The notes under the pieces: model-generated
Database searches by the model: none
What the model saw: only the letters and a program-made list of their open reading frames with translations
Told to the model about the DNA's origin: nothing
Program-made: the position numbers and the translations under genes
From: Sclerotinia nivalis
Taxonomy: Eukaryota; Ascomycota; Leotiomycetes; Helotiales; Sclerotiniaceae
Reading direction: 5' to 3'
Length of the DNA stretch: 64,000 nucleotides
Assembly: GCA_029531795.1 (NCBI GenBank)
Contig: JAPEIS010000015.1
Span: 1,612,001 to 1,676,000 of the forward strand
In this document: in pieces, positions 1 to 10,731 of the stretch
Layout: each line of letters begins with the position of its first letter
Position numbering within the stretch: position 1 is the stretch's first letter

Positions 1-691
1 ACCCAACTCCAAGTTCATTATTACGGAGTTTGTCGTCGAATACCAACACCTGGTACATCATATGGCTTTGAGTATAGTAGAACTTTCAATAATTTGAATG
101 ATTGCCGCGTCTTAGAGCATGTGAAGATTTTGCTAGTCAGAAATTCCCAAGGAGTGACAAAATAGGTCGAAATCTATCTATCAACATCATTTTTGGTACT
201 AAATTATGCAAAACCGCCATGTTATATAAGTTTAACGAGTGTGTGATATCGATGCAAAAGGGGTTTCAATCGCTTTGAATATTTATTCTCACAAATGCAC
301 AAAGCTTAGGATGTATTGTTGAGCTCACATGGTGAGGAGCGGAGATAAGAGGATGCTAACAGCAATCATTCTGCTTTATTTCAGGGGCAATTTTGGTGTG
401 GAGTGAAGTTGAATGAATGTGTGAATGGACATCATGTATTCATAAAAGACTGGAGATTGAGAAGAAAACAAAGCAACAATACTGAATATCATTACAAATT
501 GTCAAATTGTCATGCATATGGATAGTTGATTGGAATTAATTGCTATTTTGATGATACCTCCAGCAATTATTCCTGTCCCTGTTCTTGATTGTTCTGCATA
601 GTATACAGTTACTTTGCTGTATCAGAATGACCCCCTTCTACGTGAAAATTGCCAATTAGTCATGAACCAAGGGCTTAATGGAACAGAACAC
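1..691. other. no gene recognised
   Basis: AT-rich sequence with no long open frame and no recognisable motif. It lies downstream of the broken 2EXR gene on the minus strand and may include its 3' flank. Confidence 0.5.
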
Positions 692-1573
692 CTACCAATG
701 TCCTCCTCCAAAGTCTAATTGATCTCTGCTGACCACTTTTATAGATGGATACCATCTATAATAAAATTCCGAATAAACTGGAGACCTGCTAAAAGTTTCC
801 ATCAAGGTATCATACAATACTTGTGCATCTGTACTGTCCGTGCCTTGAAGTATTCTATCCGTCTTCTCAAGCACGATCTGAATATGTTTCTTTGGACCTT
901 TTGTACCATGAAGGAATTCATCGAACCATGTAGAATATGGTTCAAACGATGTTTCCACAGAATTGTGGTCGCGGATCCACTCTGAAGGTGTGATGATCAA
1001 GTTTCGAAAGCCATCCATACCGATTAGTCGAATTGGAAAGCTAAAGTTTTGCCTCCGTCCCCCCACAACCCAAAGCATATCCTTATCAATATCAAAGTAT
1101 ACCGGACGATCTTGCAATAACTTTGCGAAGCTGAGCTTGTATTTCTCTAGGGCAACTTCGCGTGAGACTTGACAGGTGTAAAGCAAAGTTGGAATCTTGG
1201 CTTTGTATTTTTGACGTGCTGTAAGAATGGAACCTAAATAGTCCCGGCATCCAGACGTAGGTACCTTGTATCGCCACCAATGTAACTGAAGTTTGACAAT
1301 TCGAGGATCAACATCATGGACCGCCAATTTCCAGATAGCTAATTGTAGCTCTCAGGGTAATAAGTTGAACAACATGAAGGTGCGGAATTTCCTGGGACTG
1401 GAGCTTTTGATGATCTTCCGAGACTTCGCTTCCCTTATCTCGCATTTAATTTGATGGTGGGCTATTCGAGCAAGGTTGTAGCTAGACCATGCCAACCCCG
1501 CTGTCGGTACCAAGACAATATAAGAGACTGCAATAGCAATCATTAAGGATATTTCCGAGAGCTTGACGGCCAT
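692..1573 (-). pseudogene. 2EXR-domain protein, interrupted by an in-frame TGA
   Basis: The minus strand is open from an ATG at 1573 for 73 codons, meets TGA at 1352-1354, then continues in the same frame for over 210 codons to the stop at 692. The stop falls inside the signature that opens 2EXR domains: FNLLP, stop, ELQLAIWKLA, where the family normally reads LP-x-ELR-x-x-IW. Downstream are the second conserved block (TCQVSREVALEKY) and a PVYFDIDKDMLWVV strand, both usual in this family. No ATG follows the stop close enough to start a complete domain. The first 35 codons encode a hydrophobic stretch (SLMIAIAVSYIVLVPTAGLAW), odd for 2EXR proteins, so the true upstream limit is unsure. 2EXR proteins are abundant in Pezizomycotina and have no established biochemical function. 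A single base error in the sequence is the alternative to a real pseudogene. Confidence 0.7.
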
Positions 1574-2500
1574 GTCGAAGACTGGGTAAGTTGAATGTCT
1601 ACAAATTTGCCGGTTGCTTCTTCTTTGAAGTTATCTGAGAGGTAATTGCTGTATGAAAAATCTGCGGCTGGTCTAACGTTTTGTAGCTCGAGTATCCAAC
1701 ACTTTATTAGCAAGGGTGGAATAAGATGATCGAACCACAGGTAGTTATTCACTTCCCAGGAGCACCCGATCTTTGTAGTGAATCCCAGATATCTTTCTAC
1801 GATCTTCAATGTGGCGTCATCCTGAAGCAACATTCACCTCCAGTTCAAAGAACCGTTGGCAAGTTTGTCAGAGGAGCTACCTCCAACTGGCTGCTAATAG
1901 CAGACAACTCTGGTCACCATCCTTGTCATACCTGAATTGTCAGAGGCTGTTCAAGGAATTGAGGTTAAGAGTTAAGGATTGAAATATGAGGCCGAACCCA
2001 ATATAAATACGAATCAGTAACTCAATGAGAATCCTCTCACTCAGCCTTTTTCAACTCGCCAAAGCAAGAGCACTATTCCCAGCTAGTCCATGATTGGCGA
2101 GGAAGAAAAATCTGAAAATTGGAGGTGACACCAACTTACCCCGCAGCCCGCTTCATATACCGGGGACTCCACAGAACACTAGCCCTAGAACACTAGTCCA
2201 AAAATCTACTGCCCCAATACCCTACTACCTCTCTCCCACCAACCTAAAACGATCGAAGCCTTCCTCAAAACGCCAGTTACAAGCCACCTCGTGACAACCT
2301 ATTAATCTCCAGTAAGAAACCAACAAAACCCCACCGTCAACGATTATACTTACATATTATACTAGTAAAACTTTTACGTGCGATTTGTTCTTCATACAAG
2401 AGCCATCTCTCGCTAGTCAGTGCCTTTTAAGGAAGAAAGCAACATCGATTCCAAATACGTATACTGCGCGCATCACATTCCAAGATCCACCCAAAACTCA
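1574..2500. other. unassigned, possible coding relic
   Basis: A 96-codon minus-strand frame (1543-1833, ATG start) overlaps the start of the broken 2EXR gene in another frame. It has no motif I recognise. It could be an upstream exon or relic, but no convincing splice pair joins it to the neighbour. The remainder shows nothing. Confidence 0.3.
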
Positions 2501-3310
2501 ATGACAGCCTCAAACCCAAGACCAACCTCAAACCCAAGACCAACCTCAAACCCAAGAAGTCCACGATCAATGCCAACCCCTAGCTGATGTTGTTTGGGAC
2601 GATTTCACTTTCTTCTACTAACCGCCTCTTGAATTACAACGCAAAATCTGGAAATATGCCGATACTGCTGTCCCACAATCCCGAGCCGTCCAAGTCAAAA
2701 CTATTCGTGAGCTGAAAGCCCGCGGATATCTTTTTGCATGTGCAAATAGTTTACATCGAAGCTGTACAGAATATTAATGTTCACCAACATCCTTACTTTG
2801 AACTTATTGCGAGTCGCGGACGATCGCCATATATGGAAACTTATAAACACTTAGTTTTCCCGGCGTCTTCTTTTCTACAATCTACATTTAGATAGGTATT
2901 CTATAGATCAGAAAAAATACCCTTTTAGTACTTTTCTACCCCGACATCCTGTTGACACGACCCTAAGATACTGCACTCGTGTAGCCGTTCTCCGATTGGG
3001 AAAATATCTGTTTCGATCCGTAGCCCCTGACTTCGGAGATCAAGCTTAAGGCATATCGATATCAACCAGCCATTATACAACGGGAAACACAAGATGAATT
3101 TATTGCTGGGCATTACGCCGTATCTAGCGAAGTGGAAAAAATTTACATTATTTATTATTCTGGAGATCGAAGAGAGGAAGGTAATCAGGAAGCCAATAAT
3201 TTGGTGGAAAACATGAAGATGATTTATTGTTCGATTCGCGGATGACGAGAAATTGATCCAGGATAAGCTCAAAGAAAAGAACGAACAATATGGCACGAAC
3301 CCGACTAAGT
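2501..3310 (+). pseudogene. decayed 2EXR-domain gene
   Basis: A second 2EXR remnant, on the opposite strand to the first. From the ATG the frame reads a short repeat-rich leader (MTASNPRPTSNPRP...). After a frame change it gives DDFTFFY, a TAA stop, then PPLELQRKIWKYAD and PQSRAVQVK, matching the opening block of 2EXR proteins. Further on, a frame near 3110-3245 (GHYAVSSEVEKIYIIYYSG) resembles the later conserved strand of the family, again followed by a stop. Several stops and frame changes separate the blocks, so this cannot encode a complete protein. The assignment rests on two motif blocks in the expected order. Confidence 0.6.
2508..2557 (+). repeat. 18-bp tandem repeat, about 2.8 copies
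   Basis: The unit CCTCAAACCCAAGACCAA is repeated almost perfectly from 2508. It would encode the hexapeptide SNPRPT in the leader of the decayed 2EXR gene, and its 18-nt length keeps the frame. Confidence 0.9.
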
Positions 3311-3907
3311 GAAATATGCCATCTATTGAGGCAACTCTAGATACACGATTTTATAACCCCATTGAGATTTTCCACAATTTCTCCAAGCTTTCTACCTATC
3401 TAACTACAACGCGATCTGAAAGTATACCGCAATCCCGCAATCCCGCATCATCGAGCCATCGAGCTATCCAAATCAAAACCAAATCTTATCACATGAATCA
3501 AGGTTGATGCTAATAGCGATCTCAATAATTGCACATTACTTCGACCTAGTAACTTCAGCCTGCTACCTGACAGTTATCTTTGAAACCTGTTATTGAGTTT
3601 GGTTTATGTGGGAATGGAAAAGATAAATATGTCGCGGATTGCACTGTTCGGTAATGATTTAAAGGTGGTTGGAACCATGAAGCTATTGAATTCAAGATCC
3701 AGGGATTGTTTTACTGGCAGCAATGTCCTTTATGAATCTTGCTGGTGGTAGATAACTTTGAAATAAGTCTTCTGGGTAAGTTTCTAAAATGTTATAAGTC
3801 CACTCAGTAAATCATGTATATCAGTTGTATGCTCGGGGGGATGGTCGTAAAATTACCATGTTATGAAGGGTTTAAAGAATGCATTTCTTGAAAGTGGAGA
3901 TTTCCAT
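3311..3907. other. intergenic, nothing recognised
   Basis: Short unconnected frames only. It lies between the 2EXR relic and the 3' end of the FAD monooxygenase gene. Confidence 0.5.
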
Positions 3908-5806
3908 TTACTCTACCCCCACCATCTCATTAATTCCCTCCAATTCCTTCTCGCATACTTTCGCTACATCGTATCTGAAGATGTATTCCTGATATTCTTG
4001 GGGGTTTGCTAGATGGAGTTTATGTTAGCTTTTCTTCCGAATTCCCTCCATGGATCCCCCTTTCCCGTCCCCTTCTCGCCATCCATCTCTTCCCTCCTCT
4101 CTCCATTACCCCAGCACCACAAAATCCACAAAAGGAAATACCAAAAACTCACATGGAACACTCTGTCCCTCCTCCATAAAAGCCCTCGCACTTTCTTTAA
4201 CCTTCTCCGCTTGATCCTGTCCCGCATTTGAAAACATCTGCATGGCACTTGCTCGATTCCTTCTTATTTTTTCGAAAGTGTTGAGTCTTCTTGATATTGT
4301 CTCGGTTGTTGGGTTGCCGGGAGAGAGGTTGGAAAATAGGATACCGAGAGCGCAGCCGTCTTCTATTGCTTGGGCGCCTGCTTGTCCTTGATCTTGAGAT
4401 GCTGTTAGTGGGGGTTGGTATTTAGGGGATGGCGGTTGGGTGTTGGGGATGGAAGGGAAGTGAGGGAAGTGAAGAGATATGGAGATTTAGCAGTGGAAAG
4501 GTGCAGAGGTGTATTAGGAGAAGGGAAACAGAGAGTGGGGAGTTACAAGGTAACATAGGATGAGCAGCATCGCCAATAACAACGAGTTTACCCCGATGCC
4601 AAGTAGGAAGAGGGGCTCTGAAAAGAAGTTTCCAGAGTCTGACATCTTTCCCCTTAGCTAACAAATGACGAAGCGAAGGATGGTATCCGCTAAGCTCGTT
4701 GAGAAAGGTCTCGCTGGGAACACGGATGTTCCAGTCTGGAATATTTTGAAGTTAGATCGATTGAAGAACACAATAGAATGCATGAAGAGAATGAGGCTTG
4801 CCTTCGGTAGACTTGAGATCTTCCCGATCAGGACACATAAATGCAACATTAAGTATTTGATTCCTGGAAAATTGTAAGTATTCGGAATAAGGTGTCACAC
4901 AGCTTGCAAGAGAAGGGATATGACATACTCCCTACAAGGATACCAAACAACCCTCTGATGACCATTGTCTGGAGAAATAAACATACGAAGTTTCCCCTCC
5001 ATTTCTTCCATGAAAAATGCACATTCAGGATCGTCTTGGATCTCTTTGACTGGTATCAAACATCGAAAACAAGATATTCCTGTTGGAACGGCTGGATTCT
5101 CATATCCCGTGACTTCTTTCACAGCTGAAGAATGGATACCATCAGCACCGACAATTAAATCGGCCGTCATATTCGTTCCGTCGGCCAGAGTTACTGATCC
5201 GTTGATGGTGTCCTAAGATAGCTCAGCAATAGTTCGGCGCAGGATTTATACATTCTCATACATAACCGACGACCTCGTACTTATTGTGAATGATTGCTGG
5301 CTTTCCTTGCCCTTCTACCCCTGTAGCAAGTAACTTTAACTCTGTGTGTAAATCAACCCTATGACTGTAGAAATACCCGGAGCCATATTCTTCTTCGATA
5401 TTAGAAAAGTCTACCACACTAAGTACACGGAGGTCATCTCCGGAAGTAAAAGTAGTCGATTTGGCAGTCACGAGGCGAGCTCTTTTGAGATCGAAGCCCC
5501 ATTGAGCGACAACTCGGGACGCATTGGGCTGGACGTCTGAAATGGATTAATTTCTCTATATTGTGGTGATGATATGGAAGATGCTCACGGATTGCAGCGC
5601 CAACTTCATGAGATAGAGAGGATTTATCGAGTATCTTTGATATTTATTAGCAATGATAAGATGATCCAAGAGCCTGTGAAGCATTCATAAAACGGAAAAT
5701 CTACTTGGAAAGTAGTAGTTCATACCAAGACTTCATGACCAGCTCTTCTAAGTCCAATTGCAGCCGAAAGACCAGCAATCCCTGCTCCAACTATAATGAC
5801 CTTCAT
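3908..5806 (-). CDS. FAD-dependent monooxygenase, salicylate-hydroxylase-like
   Basis: Eight exons join without a frame break to a 428-residue protein: 5806-5726, 5634-5589, 5536-5262, 5212-4929, 4863-4802, 4735-4547, 4401-4153, 4008-3908. The usual class A flavoprotein hydroxylase motifs are in order: the dinucleotide-binding GAGIAG at residues 7-12, the DG motif GADGIHS at 156-162, and the second FAD motif GDAAHPMLP at 304-312. Length and motif spacing fit single-component NAD(P)H-dependent aromatic hydroxylases. These add one oxygen atom to an aromatic substrate in the cytosol. The substrate cannot be read from sequence; salicylate and nicotinate-type compounds are both possible. The fifth intron (4736-4801) begins GCAAGC rather than GT, a GC-AG intron, needed to give STEDWNIRVP across the junction. 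The gene diverges from the GFA-domain gene and has a TATA-like site about 50 bp upstream of the ATG. Confidence 0.9.
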
Positions 5807-7246
5807 TTTTTGAAGTTATTTTGGTTTTCGTGATGTTAAATTGTCCCCTGGTTCGGAAATATATAGTAAGGTAAAGCCAATGCGGAAGCTAAAACTATCG
5901 AGCGATGATCCACCCGCTTTGGTCCAACAGCACAAGGTAAATTAACAGATCCTTTTATTATCGTGAAGCGCTGACCAGAGCCAGCCTTCAAATAGCCATC
6001 TATGCTGATCTATGCACGGAACGACAGAAGGCGGAACCGAAAGTTGCGGCATTGAGATGACAACTTATACTCTATTGCTGTCTCTTGTAGGATTTGCATG
6101 ATCCGGGCATTTCATCTTATCATTTTTATCTGATCTTTTCAACCCAACAGCACCAAGATCGGTAACAATTCGTTAAGGGACATGATTTTGTTGCAGGTAC
6201 CTTGGTATTGTCGGGTTTTCAGGATATATACCGTGTGTCCATCGACAGTTTCGATTTGATATCATTTCAGGCAACGTCTTTTAGGTGATGCTTTGATTGG
6301 TGGTGGCGCGCGTGAATAAATTGTAGAGAGACCTTTATCCTTTTCGACCGATTTGATCCCGTTTCCGATGCTTTTTCTAACGGAAGGTCGGTGAAAACAA
6401 ATCAATGTTTGCTTGATGTGGTGTTCAGGTCGGCGTCGGTGTTGTATTTATTGCGATGATCACACAGTAAGTGAGGTGAGCAGAGAGAGACTCGATGATC
6501 AGACATCCGCTCGTTCCCTACCTAGGGTATTCTGTCTTCGGATGATGTCTTTTTTATCAGGATTGTTTTCACGAGGTTGATATCTTCACATATCTACGCT
6601 CAACGGTTTCGCGCAAGAAAAGATGGTGAATGTATTGAATCTTGTCATTATGGTCGGCTAGTACTTCGAAATTTTGATTTGACATGAAAAAGCGATCGAA
6701 TCCGGAGCCGACGAAGAAATCTAATAAGCACAAGGGTTTAATTCCACCCATTCAATGCATGAAACAATTCGCAGTGTAACGACGCCCCTCATTGGACGAA
6801 TAGAGCTGGGAAGTCACCTTTTGTCTTTCCCTTTTAAGCTGGCCGATAACATTGATTAATGATCATATTTTTGTTGCATCGCCATTTTGCTTCTGTTGAG
6901 AGTCAATGTTCAGGCTTCCAGCTTGGGATACCACCTCAACAGAGCCTGAGTTCATGAGTCACATTCAAAACCTTTGACTTCGCCGTTCCTTTTCTGGGAA
7001 TTTCTTATTCGAATGTCAGGCAAATGATACCCATCGTGAGAAGGGATGTATGGAATTTGACGTATGCCTTTTCAGATTGAAACGCTACGATTACTGTTAT
7101 TGCGGGGCTTGGGAAATTTCCCAACAAATTTCTTTTGACAAGATAGAGGTGATATAAAGTGTTGCTCGTCCTCATCTTAGGAAGTCGCATCTTCAGACCA
7201 TTTCATTTTCTTCACTTCTCTATTTACTCGCGACAATCATCCCAGC
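5807..7246. other. divergent intergenic region
   Basis: About 1.4 kb between two divergently transcribed genes, presumably holding both promoters. Frames inside are short and lack family resemblance. Confidence 0.5.
5859..5866 (-). promoter_or_regulatory. TATA-like element of the FAD monooxygenase
   Basis: On the minus strand the sequence reads CTATATAT, about 53 bp upstream of the ATG. This is a reasonable TATA position for a filamentous fungal gene with a short leader; no transcript data support it. Confidence 0.35.
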
Positions 7247-8345
7247 ATGTCAGAGACTACTCCGGAACTCAAAACCTACCATGGCAATTGCCATTGCGGT
7301 GCTTTTAAATTTATAATCAAAGTGCCTGAGATAACTACTGTTACTCAATGCAACTGCAGTATCTGCTTCAAAAAAGGATATCGATGGGTATTTCCTGGCG
7401 AGAACTGTTTTGAAATCACCAAGGGTGAGGGAACTCTGAAAGAATATCATTTCGGACAACGCACAATGGTTCATAGGGTAATTTCACCATCTCTATACTT
7501 TCAAACTATGCTCATCGATCTAGTTTTGTTCAACATGTGGAACGGGTGTACAAGGTTTCCGCTACAATACTCCGGGGGGGAGGGATATTGGTATCAATGT
7601 GAGTTCAGGTAATCTTACACACTTCATGGAGGTTGGTGGCTGATTATCACGTTTAGGTCAACTCTCTCCAAGATATTGACCAATGGTCCTTGACAGTTAA
7701 TAAGTAAGTAGAACCCAAACATTTGTTTTCAGTCTGTAGAAATCTCTAACATTGAATATTAAGATATGATGGCCTTGATCGTGAACCGCAATATGTTGCT
7801 CCGAAATACACTGGCGAATTACCAACAGCTAAGTTCGAAAACGAGAAGCTGTATACTGGTGGTTGTCATTGTGGTGCCGTGACCATCGCATTCAAGACTC
7901 AAGCTCCTCTCACAAAGGGTCATGAATTTATTCAGGAGTGCAACTGTAGTATCTGTTGTCGAGTAAGTGTTGTCTCAGAATTTAACATTAACACATTAGT
8001 ACACTACTAATAAATATATAGCTTGGTACTATTATCAGTTATCCCAGGAAAGACCAAGTGGCAATTTCGGGTACATCGAGTTTGACAAACTATTCGTTTG
8101 GTCAGGGTTATAACCTATTCAGATTTTGCTCAACCTGCGGAATTACTGTCGATGTTGACAAGGACATGAGTGCAATGGCTAAATCTCCAAAAACTTGGGA
8201 ATCGTGGACACCAGCGCAACGGGAAAGGTGGCCAAATATCCATCCGGTGAACTTGAGATGCTTTGAGGGGATTGAGTGGGATGATATCAATATCTACAAG
8301 GCAAATTCGAGAGCGACAAATCCGCAATATGTTGTTCCGGAATAA
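7247..8345 (+). CDS. tandem GFA/CENP-V-domain protein
   Basis: Five exons (7247-7477, 7524-7598, 7657-7703, 7764-7962, 8022-8345) give 291 residues with no frame break. The protein holds two copies of the zinc-binding GFA fold. The first has C15-x-C17, the cluster CNCSIC at 36-41 and FCSTCG at 78-83. The second repeats the plan with C152-x-C154, CNCSIC at 177-182 and FCSTCG at 219-224. GFA proteins were named for glutathione-dependent formaldehyde activation, but most fungal members have no proven substrate, so only zinc binding is a safe prediction. Single-domain members are usually 120-150 residues, so this is a full duplication or fusion. No signal peptide or membrane segment is seen. The start is the first ATG, just after the pyrimidine-rich leader. 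Confidence 0.9.
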
Positions 8346-9050
8346 TATCTCTCTCTTCGTTAAGAATGGGAAGGCGGGGAAACGCATCCGGCTAGATTAA
8401 ACGACGGTAGCGGAGTGGAAGAGCGCTAGCGTTCTCATTGAACATCTCTTGTGAATCAGATGATATCCTAGTCTCGGGTTACGTCCTTGGTAGTTATTTT
8501 TCATACAATGAATTATTCACCATATTCCATTTCACACTGTCTTCTGAACTTTTGCATTGAACTAAAATTCCCACCGTTGTCCCACCAGAGAATTGCTCTC
8601 ACGCACGTTGATCTATGATTGGTTATGTTTCATCCACGTGATGATCAGCCCAAAGTTAGAAACTTTCACATGCAATAAACTTTTCTTTTTCTTTTTCTGC
8701 AATAGCAACGAACATTCTTATCGTCTCCGTAGAAATCTTCGGCTCGTCTTATAGACGTTTCTCTCATCTTCATAACAATCTTACAATCTACATTTACTCA
8801 TCCATCCTCGAATTCTTTTTCAAATATACATGATCTATAATATGAATTGAATCTTCTTACGATTCCGATTAGCACAACGACGCTTTACATTGAATTATGA
8901 GGCTAAATTGACTAGCTACAACTACTCCGGAATCGTTCTAAACCTAGACCGTATTCGACCAGCTATCATCCTTTGTCCACAAAACGGTTGCTTGCAACAA
9001 TTTATTACATCTACTTTCGTACATTCACTTTATCTTGGAAACATCTTTTG
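8346..9050. other. intergenic, presumed promoter of the next gene
   Basis: No open frame of note. A pyrimidine-rich stretch near 8680-8800 may mark the 5' leader of the gene starting at 9051. Confidence 0.4.
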
Positions 9051-10212
9051 ATGTATAAAATGTACTCACGATTCACCCGTCGTTCCAAACGAAATATTTC
9101 TAAGGAGGTATATCTACATCAAGACGAAATTACATCACTTCAAGATTCGGAACTTATGATGCAGAATCAACAATATCCTCCCACTTTTACTCAAACTTCA
9201 AAAGAAGCTTCAATGCTTTACTCTATGCTTCCAACAATTGTACAATCACGTTTACCTCGTATACCATCGATTCGAAGTTCCGTTAATATATATGGGCTTG
9301 TGAGTGGACGGAAATCCGAAGAGACTGTCTCTGGCGCAACGACACCGGGTTCGATATTCTCCTCATCAGCAACGACTCTTATCGGTGCACGAAGTTCGGT
9401 GTCTATTGATGAGGAATCAACCGATAGCTATTTCACAGAAGAGTCATTGCTTTCAGACGAAGATTTTTCTCAAGTACCAAAGAATAGACAGCTTCAAATG
9501 ATAGAATTGTCGGAAACGAAATCAGGCATTGGATGGAAATTTGCAAGCCAAGGTTTGACTGCTATTAATCCAAGCTTTACACATATTAATCGTTATTTGA
9601 ACAGGATATAGTCTTCTTGCCCTCTCCATGAAGGAATCATCTGCAATTTCCCAAAACACTCGATTTAGTAATACGTCCTTGGCAAGACAGCTCTATATCC
9701 ATGCCTTGACCTACCTACTCCGAGCTCTTCCTTCTGATCTTTCAACAGAGGAAAGCATGAGTCTACAAACTTCGATACCAAAAGAAGTAGTAGAATCAAT
9801 ACAAGAGGAATCAAATGTCAGCGAAGCTAGTCAAACTTCAGATGCTACCAACGCTTCACCCTCATTGCTCCAAAGGAGTGTTGCCGCTACTATCATTCAA
9901 CTTTTTATATTGTTCCAATTTATCCTCCCATATGTAAAGTACCTACTCACTTCAGCGTATCAATACGATAGAACCTATAAAATATCCGAAAAAGTTCTGT
10001 CCCGAGGTATCGTGACGGTTGATACCATTGGAAAATCGGGCCTCGCAGTTACTGGAGCGATATATGGAATGGGTGATGGTAAAGTTGGACAAGCTCTCAC
10101 GGATGCCGCCGCTTGGGTTGTTGAAGGTGTCACAGGAGGAGTACACGAAGGTGTGAGCGGAGGATTGGTTATGTTGGGTGCAAAGAATGGTACCTCTTCG
10201 AAGAAAAAATAG
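9051..10212 (+). CDS. conserved-looking protein with a membrane-associated segment, function unknown
   Basis: Two exons, 9051-9552 and 9605-10212, joined by a 52-nt intron (AAG|GTTTGA ... ACAG) give about 369 residues. Without splicing the frame stops at 9609-9611, just after the acceptor. The spliced junction reads KFASQGYSLLALSMKESS, which flows naturally. The first half is serine/threonine-rich and looks disordered. Residues about 259-281 form a hydrophobic helix (ATIIQLFILFQFILPYVKYL), and the C-terminus is a glycine/alanine/valine-rich stretch ending in a lysine cluster. I recognise no named domain. A peripheral or single-pass membrane protein is possible. An in-frame ATG at 9060 is an alternative start. 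Confidence 0.7.
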
Positions 10213-10731
10213 AAGGATTGATACTTTCGGATTTTATTTGGCGGGGTTAATTTTCGAGGATAAATGGTGATAGTGATACCCAAATATGGAGTAGGCGTTT
10301 TCGGTTGTCGGGCGCAATTTTGGGTACATAGGATAAAAGGATTTTATTCCTCAATAGAATAATAATATAAATCAAACAACATCATCTCCTGTCTATCCCG
10401 TCTCCATCGTCTCAACAGAGTGAAGGTTGGCATTTTTCCATTTCTGCATTTGCTTGGCAGTGGATGAGCAAGTTTGGTCACGTGTCACCTAATCTATAGT
10501 CTAGCTATCTATGTATTAGCGAATAAAAGATAAACTCATTAGCGTCAAAAAAAAGTTCTGGTGGAGGAGAAACTCGCATGTCCATTTCTTGCAGAGGACT
10601 TCAGCGATATCGACACTTTCAAAGCATCGCCACTTTGATCTTTATATTGTTGATTTTGAAAGATATATCTTCAATTGAACTGTCATTAATACTTCTTCAA
10701 TTTCTATCCGTTCACGGATCAGTTTTAGATC
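10213..10731. other. intergenic, promoter of the helicase gene
   Basis: Contains the 3' flank of the upstream gene and a pyrimidine-rich leader before the helicase ATG. A CACGTG hexamer sits at 10479-10484. No coding signal. Confidence 0.45.

Noticed and set aside
4422..4877. Separate small genes suggested by open frames on both strands within 4.4-4.9 kb
   Set aside because: All are exon or intron pieces and antisense shadows of the eight-exon FAD monooxygenase, which joins in frame through this stretch.
8398..8490. Possible tRNA-like hairpin after the GFA gene
   Set aside because: The B-box consensus GGTTCGANTCC is missing and the arms do not pair as a cloverleaf.
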